This document shows, one piece after another, positions 1 to 7,247 of a stretch of DNA of 10,511 nucleotides (its first letter is position 1; every line of letters starts with the position of its first letter). The stretch is from CAZUCD01 sp964618855 (GTDB taxonomy: Bacteria; Sumerlaeota; Sumerlaeia; SLMS01; JANRJK01). The notes beneath the pieces were generated by a model. That model worked only from the letters and a program-made list of their open reading frames with translations. It was not told the DNA's origin and ran no database searches. The stretch spans positions 1-10,511 of the forward strand of contig CAZUCD010000134.1 in NCBI GenBank assembly GCA_964618855.1, written 5' to 3'. A program made the position numbers and the translations under genes.

Positions 1-2621
1 CTCTCGACCTACGCGCGCCAGTTCCTCGACCGCATGCCACGCCCCGAGGCGGAATCGATCGAGAACATCCCCCCGGCGATCGCGCTTGAGCAGAAGAACA
101 CCGTCCGCAACGCGCGCTCCACCGTCGGGACCGCCACGGAGATCAACGACTACCTGCGCCTGCTCTTCGGCAAGGCGGGGGAGACCTGGTGCCCCGACTG
201 CGGCGTTCCTGCGCGCGCCTGGTCCCCCGATGCCGCGGCGCGTGCCGCGCTCGCACTCGGCCCGGAGGCGCGCCTGCTCGTCCTCGCCCCCCTGCCCATC
301 CCCACGGCCGAGGCGCGACGCTCCCTCATCCCAAAGCTCCTCCGTGAAGGCCACACGCGCGCACTCGTCGCCGATGAGGTCGTCGAGATTGACGATCCCG
401 GGTTCAAGCTGCCCGCGAAGCTGGACATGCTCCCCGTCCTCATCGATCGCATCCTCGCCCGCGAGGACGCGCTGTCGCGCATCGCGGGCGCGGTCGAGTC
501 CGCCTACCGGCTCTCCGGCGGGCGCGTGCTGCTGCGCACGGCCGAGGGCGCCGAGCGCCGCCTCTCTTCCGCATTCGAGTGCCCGCAGTGCGCGCGCGCC
601 CTCCGCGAGCCCGACGGCCGCCTCCTGAACTTCAACAGCCCCATCGGCGCGTGCACAACCTGCGAGGGCTTTGGCCGCACCACCGGCATCGACTGGGGAA
701 AGGTCGTGCCCGATCCCTACCGCACGCTCGACCAGCGGCCCATCGCCCCGTGGAACGGCGAGCAGGGCGCCGAGTTCTACGACCTGTTCCAAACCTTCAA
801 CAACCGGGACTTCCACATCCCCACCAACGTTTCCTTCGCGGACCTCACGGAGGCACAGCGCGCCATCATCCTGCACGGCAAGGGAAAGTGGGGCGGGGTG
901 AAGGGATACTTCGCCTGGCTGGAGACGAAGCGCTACAAGGTGCAGGCGCGCATCGCCCTCGCACGCTACAGGAGCTACGAACCCTGCCCGGACTGCGGTG
1001 GCGCGAGGATTTCCCCCGCGGGACGCGCCATGAGGTTTGCGGGGAAGTCCTTCGCGGAACTTTCGGCCATGTGCGTGCGCGACCTGCGGGCATGGTACGA
1101 GGGCATCCGACTGCCTGCGTGGGCCGAGGAGGCCGTCGAGCGACCGCTCTCCGCCACGCGAAGCCGCCTGCGCTACCTGGACGAGGTTGGACTCGGCTAC
1201 CTGACGCTCTCCCGCGCCACCCGCACCCTCTCCGGGGGCGAGGCGCAGCGCATCAACCTCGCCACTGCGCTGGGCGGGGCGCTCACGGACACGCTCTACG
1301 TCCTCGACGAGCCCACCGTCGGCCTGCACGCCACCGACACGAACCGCCTCATCGGCATCCTGGGCCGCCTCGTGGAGGCGGGCAACACCGTGGTCGTGGT
1401 GGAGCACGACCTGGACGNNNNNNNNNNTCCTTCGTGCGCGACATCGGCCCGGACGCGGGGGAACAGGGGGGCCGCGTGGTCTTCCAGGGATCACCCGAGC
1501 AACTCGCCGCGCACCGCGGCGACTCGCGCACGGCGCCCTACCTGCGCGGCGAACCGCGTGCACGCACCCAGCCGCGGCCCAAGGCGGGCAGGCACGGGCG
1601 CCGCGAGCCGCGTGCATGGATCACCATCGACGGCGCGCACGAGAACAACCTCCGCCATGTCACGGCGCGCATCCCGATCGGGGTCCTCTGCGTCGTCACC
1701 GGCGTCAGCGGCAGCGGCAAGTCCTCGCTCATCAAGAACTGTCTCTACGGCTCCTACCGCCGCGACCGCGGCGAGTCCGACGTCGATCCCGGCCGCATCG
1801 TCGCCCTGCGCGGCACCGAGGCCGTCGCGGACATGATCCTCGTCGACCAGTCCCCACCGGCCCGATCACTCCGAAGCAATCCGGCGACATTCCTCAAGGC
1901 CTACGAGCACATACGCGGCCTCTTCGCGTCCACGCGCGAGGCCGCCGCCCGCAAGCTCACACCACGAGACTTCTCCTTCAACGTCAAGGGGGGGCGCTGC
2001 GAAACCTGCGAGGGCACGGGCCGGCAGACCGTCGAGATGCTCTTCCTCGCGGACGTCGACGTCGTCTGCGAGTCCTGCGACGGGCGCAGGTTCCAGAGCA
2101 CCATCCTCGACATCCGGTGGAACGGCCGGACAATCAACGAAGTGCTGGAGATGACCGTCGCGGAAGCACTCGTGTTCTTCGCGCGCGAGAAGCGCGTGGT
2201 CGATGGGCTGCGCCCCCTGGCCGACGTCGGGCTGGGCTACCTGCGCCTGGGCCAGAGCACCTCGACCCTGTCCGGCGGCGAGGCCCAGCGGCTCAAGATC
2301 GCGGCCCACCTCGCCGACGCCGAGGAGATCGGCCCCGCCCTCCTGCTCTTCGACGAGCCGACAACCGGACTCCATCCACACGACATCGACGTCCTGCTCG
2401 GGGTCTTCGACCGCCTCATCGAGCGCGGATTCTCGGTCCTCGCGATCGAGCACAACATGGAGCTGATCCGCCGGGCCGATCACGTGATCGACCTCGGCCC
2501 AGGCGGCGGGGACCGCGGCGGGAGCATCCTCTTCGAGGGAACGCCTGAGGACCTCGCGGCTTGCGGCGAGTCGCTCACGGGCGCGTCCCTGCGCGGCGCG
2601 GCGGGGGCCCCGGGGCCGTGA
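1..2621 (+). CDS. uvrA: UvrA, excinuclease ABC subunit A (5'-truncated by window edge, internal assembly gap)
   Basis: UvrA is the ATPase that recognises damage and loads UvrB in nucleotide excision repair. The frame is open from base 1 (LSTYARQFLDRM), so roughly the first 100 residues, including the first Walker A, lie outside. A UvrB-binding-like region follows DYLRLLF. The first zinc module is CPQC (580-591) with CTTC (652-663), and the insertion-domain CPDCGG starts at 985. ATPase site I has LSGGEAQR (1228-1251) and LYVLDEPTVGLH (1294-1329). ATPase site II has Walker A GVSGSGKSS (1701-1727), LSGGEAQR (2268-2291) and LLLFDEPTTGLH. The second zinc module is CETC (1998-2009) with CESC (2067-2078). 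The reading frame changes from frame 1 to frame 3 across the Ns at 1418-1427, and homology resumes at once (SFVRDIGPDAG), so the change reflects gap size rather than a mutation. The stop is TGA 2619-2621, whose last A starts the next gene. The domain set is that of a full-length UvrA able to work with UvrB; a UvrA paralogue cannot be excluded without the N-terminus. Confidence 0.96.
1418..1427. other. Assembly gap (10 N) inside uvrA
   Basis: Ten Ns interrupt uvrA just after VVVVEHDLD, in the stretch that follows Walker B of the first ATPase module. The codon before the gap is left at its first base (g, 1417), and the codon after it starts at 1428, so the true missing length must be 2 plus a multiple of 3. 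Alignment by eye with the conserved UvrA pattern HDxDxIRAADxVxDIGP needs five residues here, which predicts 14 missing bases rather than 10. Confidence 0.95.
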
Positions 2622-4765
2622 TGGCGCGGCTCGCCCCGTGGGCACGCGCCTTCGCGCCCTTCCTGGCGGTGGCGCTCATCCCCGTGGCTGCATTCGTCGC
2701 GTCCGGCTGGCGCGCAACCGTCACCGTGTGGCCCGTCCCCATCGACGACGCCTACATCTATGCCCAGTACGCGCGCAGCTTCGCCCATGGGCGGCCATTC
2801 GAGTGGTCCCCCGGGGATGGCTACTCGCGCGGGTGCACGAGCCCACTGTATCCCGTCCTGCTCGCCCCCATTTGGCTCCTCGGGCTCCGCGATCATTGGC
2901 TGATGATGGGCGCGGCGCTTCTGAACACGCTCGGGCTCGCGGTCGGCCTCATGGCCGTCCACCGGCTGGTGCGCGACCTGGGCGGTGCGGCCGCGGCGGG
3001 CATCGCCGTCGCCGTGCTCGCCACCACAGGCGTCGTGGCGTGGAACGCCGCCAGCGGCATGGAGGCCGGCCTGGCATTCGGCGCGTCTGGTGCCGCCGCA
3101 TTTGCGTTCGCACGGGCGGCACGGGACGGCGCAGGGACATCCGACTTCATCCGGCTCGCGGCCTCACTGGCCGTCCTGGCACTGCTGAGGCCCGAGTCCC
3201 TCGTGGCGGGCGCGATGCTCTGCGCGTTTGTTCTGCCCGGAGGGGGCAGCGTCCCCCTGGGCCGCCGCATGGCGATCCTTGGCTGCGTCCCGGTCCCCTT
3301 GGCACTTTACTTTGGTTTGAACGGAGTCGTCACCGGCGACATGCCCACGGCCTCCATGCTCACGAAGTCGATGTGGCACGATCCGACGATCCCGGCGCCG
3401 ATCGCGGTCTTCACGGAACAGGTCCTCGCGTGGCCGTCGCACTTCTGGCCGGGCATCGAGCTCGCGGTCATCGGCCGCAGCGCATCGGAACTCCTCGTCC
3501 CGCTTCTTGTCGTGGCCGTGCTTCTCCTCGGCGGCCGTCCTGGTGGGAAGGCTATGCCGATGTACCTCCTTCTCTTTGCCGCATGGTTGCAGTCGCTCTT
3601 CCTCCTCGGGCAGCGCGTGCCGACCGGCGGCCCCCACATGCGGTACGTAATGCCGTACCTGCCGCTGGTCGTGGCGCCGATCGCGGTGCTCGCCTCCCTC
3701 GCCTGCGACGGGGCCTCCGCCGCGCTCCTGCGCAGGGTGCCGGGCATTCCGCGCCGCGCAGTCTGGCTCGTGTGGGGGTCGCCCGCGCTGGCACTGCTGC
3801 TCGCGGTGCCCTGGCAGCTCGACCGGTTCCGCGAGCACCGCGAGGCGTTCGCGGCGCAATCGCGCGTGCTCCAGCAGCAGCAGATCGCCATCGGACGCTT
3901 CATAGCCGACGCCAACAGGGCCCGCCCGGGCACCTTCCGCCGCCTGTTCACCCACGACGCCGGGGCACTCATATACTTCTCCGGGATACGCGGGTTCGAC
4001 GCGCACGGCCTGTGCATGGAACTGCCCGGGTACCCCATCCACAGCGCCCAGTACGAGGGCACGTTCTTCCCCTTCGAGGCGCTCGAGCACTCCGTCCCCG
4101 ACGAGGACGTGCCCGACGTGTCCGCGCTCTTCTCCGCGGGATGGGGCCAGTGGCCGAACGCCGACGAGCGCATCCTCACCCCCGACGTGCCCGTCGAGGC
4201 ACGCGCGTTCCTGGTTGGCACCGACATGAAGCTCTTCCGCTTCCCCCGCGAGGCCGTGCGTTCGGGGCACTCGCTCAACCCGGACGAGCGCGGCGACTGG
4301 GTGATCCATGACAGGCTGGACGTCGCCGACCTGATCTCCGAGCGCGACCACAAGTTCCATATGGACTGGCCCGCCGGCCGTCCCTACCGGGGGGAGTGCG
4401 TCCTTGTGGACCGCACACGCACCCCGCCCCTCGCAGACGTCGGGCGCCAAATCCGGTCGCGCACCCACTTCTGGATGCGCATGCCGGCCGGTCCCTCGCG
4501 CATCGTCGCCCGCCTCCAGGGCCTGCGCCCCGGATCGACGGCCTACTCCGTCGATGGCGTCCAGGGCGGCGAGATCGAATCGCAGGGCAACGAGGGGCCC
4601 GTCCTCGTGCACCTGGCGGACTGCGTTTCGGAGAACCCACGCGGCGCCCTCATCCGGTTCGAACCGAAGGGCTCAGGGATGATCGGCCTCGCCCACGTCT
4701 ACGTCCTGAGGCCACCGGATACGCAGGCCGATCCCACCACCGAAGGGGAGCACGGGGACCCATGA
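2621..4765 (+). CDS. Polytopic membrane glycosyltransferase, GT-C fold (predicted)
   Basis: A 714-residue membrane protein, probably transferring a sugar from a polyprenyl-phosphate donor on the outer face of the cytoplasmic membrane. The N-terminal helix (about 10-30) is followed by IDDAYIYAQYARSFAHG (41-57). This carries the paired Asp (42-43) in the first outer loop that is typical of GT-C enzymes related to the PMT/ArnT and AftB-like groups. Other family hallmarks are CTSPLYPVLLAP (72-83), SGMEAGLAF (145-153), LLRPESL (188-194), MPTASMLTKS (241-250) and RYVMPYLPLV (341-350). Hydrophobic segments continue to about residue 398. The remaining 310 or so residues are soluble and include HDAGALIYFSG, a pattern recurrent in this family. 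The ATG at 2621 is chosen because it overlaps the uvrA stop (TGATG) and immediately precedes the signal-anchor-like helix; an in-frame start at 2561 would lie inside uvrA. It overlaps polX by four bases. Substrate and pathway cannot be deduced, and its link with repair genes is unexplained. Confidence 0.8.
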   Translation: MARLAPWARAFAPFLAVALIPVAAFVASGWRATVTVWPVPIDDAYIYAQYARSFAHGRPFEWSPGDGYSRGCTSPLYPVLLAPIWLLGLRDHWLMMGAALLNTLGLAVGLMAVHRLVRDLGGAAAAGIAVAVLATTGVVAWNAASGMEAGLAFGASGAAAFAFARAARDGAGTSDFIRLAASLAVLALLRPESLVAGAMLCAFVLPGGGSVPLGRRMAILGCVPVPLALYFGLNGVVTGDMPTASMLTKSMWHDPTIPAPIAVFTEQVLAWPSHFWPGIELAVIGRSASELLVPLLVVAVLLLGGRPGGKAMPMYLLLFAAWLQSLFLLGQRVPTGGPHMRYVMPYLPLVVAPIAVLASLACDGASAALLRRVPGIPRRAVWLVWGSPALALLLAVPWQLDRFREHREAFAAQSRVLQQQQIAIGRFIADANRARPGTFRRLFTHDAGALIYFSGIRGFDAHGLCMELPGYPIHSAQYEGTFFPFEALEHSVPDEDVPDVSALFSAGWGQWPNADERILTPDVPVEARAFLVGTDMKLFRFPREAVRSGHSLNPDERGDWVIHDRLDVADLISERDHKFHMDWPAGRPYRGECVLVDRTRTPPLADVGRQIRSRTHFWMRMPAGPSRIVARLQGLRPGSTAYSVDGVQGGEIESQGNEGPVLVHLADCVSENPRGALIRFEPKGSGMIGLAHVYVLRPPDTQADPTTEGEHGDP

Positions 4766-6513
4766 CGGAGCAGGAACGCGACACGCTGCTGGATGCGCTC
4801 GAGACGCTGGGGCTGCTGCTGGAGCTCGACGGCGCGAATCCGTTCAAGAGCGGCGCCTACGCACGCGGCGCGCGCGCGCTCAAGGGCTTCGACGGCGACA
4901 TCGCCGCCGCGAGCGCCGACGGCTCGCTCCTCGGCGTCGAGGGCATCGGCAAGGGCCTCGCCGAGAAGGTCGCCGAGTTCTGCACGACGGGGCGCATCGC
5001 GGAGCTGGATGAGCTCCGCTCGAAGTTCCCGCCGGGCCTTCTTGCCATGACGGATGTGCCCGGGTTTGGCGCGAAGAAGGCCCGCGCCGTGTGGCAGTCC
5101 CTCGGCGTGGATTCACTCGAGGGCCTTGAGGCGGCGTGCAGGTCCGGCGAACTCGCCAAGCTGAAGGGATTCGGCGAGAAGACCGCCGCGAACATCCTTG
5201 CAGGCATCGAGCTCATGAAGCGCCACCGCGGGCGATTCCGCCTCGACGTGGCCGATGCCGCGGCCGCCCCCATCCTTGCAACGCTGCGTGCTTGCCCGCA
5301 CGTGCGCCGCGCAGAGATCGGCGGGTCCCTCCGCCGCCGCATGGAGACCGTCAAGGACCTCGACTTCCTTGTCGAGGCGCCGGACTCCGCCCCGGTGATG
5401 CAGCTCTTCACCACCCTTCCCGCGGTCGAGCGCATCCTCGCCCACGGCGACACCAAGTCGTCCGTCGTCCTCGCCAACGGGATGCAGGCGGACCTGCGCG
5501 TCGTCGGCGCGCGCGAGTTCCCCTTCGCGCTCCACCACTTCACCGGCAGCCGCGAGCACAACACGGCGATGCGGCGCCGCGCCAAGGAGCGGGGCCTCCG
5601 CATGAGCGAGTGGGGCATGTTCCCCGACGGAAGCGAAGAGTCCCTTTCCGCCGGCGACGAGGAGGCCGTGTTTGCGCACCTCGGGCTCCCCTGGATCCCA
5701 CCCGAGTTGCGCGAGGACATGGGGGAGATCGCCGCCGCGGAGGCGCGCGCACTCCCGCGTCTCATCACGCGCTCCGACATGCGCGGCATCCCGCACATGC
5801 ACACACACTGGAGCGACGGCGCCCCACGCCTCGACGAGTACGCTGCCTGGGCGCATGCGCACGGCATCGCGTGGATGGGGATCACCGACCACAGCCAGAC
5901 CGCCGCGTATGCCGGCGGCCTCAAGCCGGCGCGCGTCGCCGAGCAACACGCCGAGATCGACCGAGTCAACCGCGAGTGGGCGCGGCACGGCATCCGACTC
6001 CTCAAGGGGATCGAGAGCGACATACTCGCCGACGGATCGCTCGACTACGACGAGCCCACGCTCGCCTCCTTCGACTTCATCGTGGCCTCGGTGCACTCAC
6101 GCCTGGACCTGGACGAGACGAAGCAGACCGAGCGGCTCATCCGCGCCGTTTCCCACCCGGCGACCACGATCCTGGGGCACATGACGGGACGGCTCATCCT
6201 CCGGCGCGAGGGCCTCAAGTGCGACACGCGGGCCGTCATCCGCGCGTGCGCCGCCCACGGCGTCGCCATCGAGATCAACGGCAACCCGCAGCGGCTGGAC
6301 ATCGACTGGCGCCACGTCCACGCGGCGCTCGACGAGGGCTGCATGATCGCCCTCGGCCCCGACGCGCACACGCTCGCCGGGCTCGACCACCTCGACTACG
6401 CGATCGCCATGGGCCGCAAGGGATGGCTCACAGCGGGGCGCTGCGTGAACTGCCTAGACGCGGAAGCCTTACTCGCATTCGCGCGCAAGGCCCCCGGGTT
6501 CCGCCGCCCATGA
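4762..6513 (+). CDS. polX: DNA polymerase/3'-5' exonuclease PolX
   Basis: A 583-residue bacterial family X polymerase fused to a PHP phosphoesterase, the usual length and layout. Known relatives fill short gaps in base excision repair, and their PHP domain has 3'-5' exonuclease, AP-endonuclease or 3'-end-cleaning activity. Residues 1-155 are an 8-kDa-like region with helix-hairpin-helix motifs at VEGIGKGLA (59-67), VPGFGAKKA (99-107) and LKGFGEKTA (134-142). The nucleotidyltransferase core has GGSLRRR (187-193), the metal-binding pair D199/D201 in KDLDFLV, and a third Asp, D244, in MQADLRV. The PHP domain keeps its metal ligands: H345 and H347 in HMHTH, D352, D376-H377 in GITDHS, E418 in GIESDI, H445 in ASVHS, H473 in GHMTGR and D534/H536 in PDAH. 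The ATG at 4762 overlaps the preceding stop as ATGA and has a GGGGA stretch just upstream. Its stop overlaps the nth start. All catalytic positions I could check are intact, so both activities are expected. Confidence 0.96.
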   Translation: MTEQERDTLLDALETLGLLLELDGANPFKSGAYARGARALKGFDGDIAAASADGSLLGVEGIGKGLAEKVAEFCTTGRIAELDELRSKFPPGLLAMTDVPGFGAKKARAVWQSLGVDSLEGLEAACRSGELAKLKGFGEKTAANILAGIELMKRHRGRFRLDVADAAAAPILATLRACPHVRRAEIGGSLRRRMETVKDLDFLVEAPDSAPVMQLFTTLPAVERILAHGDTKSSVVLANGMQADLRVVGAREFPFALHHFTGSREHNTAMRRRAKERGLRMSEWGMFPDGSEESLSAGDEEAVFAHLGLPWIPPELREDMGEIAAAEARALPRLITRSDMRGIPHMHTHWSDGAPRLDEYAAWAHAHGIAWMGITDHSQTAAYAGGLKPARVAEQHAEIDRVNREWARHGIRLLKGIESDILADGSLDYDEPTLASFDFIVASVHSRLDLDETKQTERLIRAVSHPATTILGHMTGRLILRREGLKCDTRAVIRACAAHGVAIEINGNPQRLDIDWRHVHAALDEGCMIALGPDAHTLAGLDHLDYAIAMGRKGWLTAGRCVNCLDAEALLAFARKAPGFRRP

Positions 6514-7238
6514 GCCCCCGCAAACTCCCCCCGCAGGCGTCCTCCCCCGTGTGGGGCCAACTGGACGAGAGGCTGCGCACGGAAATCGCCGCCCGCCGCC
6601 CGCGACCACAGCTCGTCGAGCGCGCCGGCGCCATCGCGGACATCCTCGAGCGCGAGTTCCCCATCGCCAGGTGCGCCCTCCACTACACCAGCCCCCTCGA
6701 ACTCCTCGTCGCGACGATCCTCTCCGCACAATGCACGGACGAGCGCGTCAACATGGTCACGCCGGCGCTCTTCGCGAAGTACCGGACGGTGTGTGCATTC
6801 GCCGAGGCGCCGCCCGGCGAGCTGGAAAGGGACATCCACAGCACGGGATTCTTCAACAACAAGGCCCGCGCGATCCGCGAGATGGCGCGCGACCTCATCT
6901 CTCGCTTCGGCGGCGAAGTCCCCGTCGCCATGGAGGACCTCGTCACCCTGCGCGGCGTCGCGCGCAAGACCGCAAGCGTCGTCCGCGCCAATGCCTTTGG
7001 ACTGCCGGGCATCACGGTGGACACCCACTACACGCGCATCACGCGCCGCCTGGGCCTCACCCGCGCCACGGACCCGGAGAAGATCGAGTTCGACACGGCG
7101 GCGCTCCTCATGCCGGAACGCTACTCGCACTTCTGCCACGCCGTGATCCTGCATGGCCGCAGGACCTGCCGCGCGCGGAAGCCCGCGTGCGAAGGATGCC
7201 CGGTCGCGGGTCTGTGCCCCAGCAGGGGGAAGTGCTGA
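6510..7238 (+). CDS. nth: Endonuclease III (DNA glycosylase/AP lyase, [4Fe-4S])
   Basis: A 242-residue bifunctional glycosylase that removes oxidised pyrimidines and cleaves abasic sites by beta-elimination. The helix-hairpin-helix LRGVARKTASVV (147-158) carries the catalytic lysine K153, and the VDTH motif supplies the catalytic aspartate D171. The C-terminal iron-sulphur loop is complete with the classic spacing Cx6Cx2Cx5C (C220, C227, C230, C236). The substrate-pocket region SPLELLVATILSAQCTD (61-77) is also typical. Compared with E. coli Nth (211 residues) there is an N-terminal extension of about 30 residues, polar and basic. The hairpin reads LRGVARKTA rather than LPGVGRKTA. The ATG at 6510 overlaps the polX stop (ATGA), with no clear Shine-Dalgarno, so translation probably relies on coupling. 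Position next to polX suggests a base-excision repair pair. Residual alternatives within the family, such as MutY, are unlikely because both K153 and D171 are present and no MutY C-terminal domain follows. Confidence 0.96.
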   Translation: MSPRKLPPQASSPVWGQLDERLRTEIAARRPRPQLVERAGAIADILEREFPIARCALHYTSPLELLVATILSAQCTDERVNMVTPALFAKYRTVCAFAEAPPGELERDIHSTGFFNNKARAIREMARDLISRFGGEVPVAMEDLVTLRGVARKTASVVRANAFGLPGITVDTHYTRITRRLGLTRATDPEKIEFDTAALLMPERYSHFCHAVILHGRRTCRARKPACEGCPVAGLCPSRGKC

Positions 7239-7247
7239 CGGGGCTCC

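Noticed and set aside
579..1417. Frame 3 open reading frame overlapping uvrA upstream of the N gap
   Set aside because: Only the part after the Ns is UvrA; before the gap this frame gives an Arg/Pro/His-rich shadow translation.
3164..4612. 482-codon minus-strand frame opposite the glycosyltransferase
   Set aside because: Antisense shadow. The plus-strand frame has family motifs and membrane segments, whereas this one has none.
4857..6096. Long minus-strand frames opposite polX
   Set aside because: Antisense shadows over a gene with a complete set of PolX and PHP motifs.
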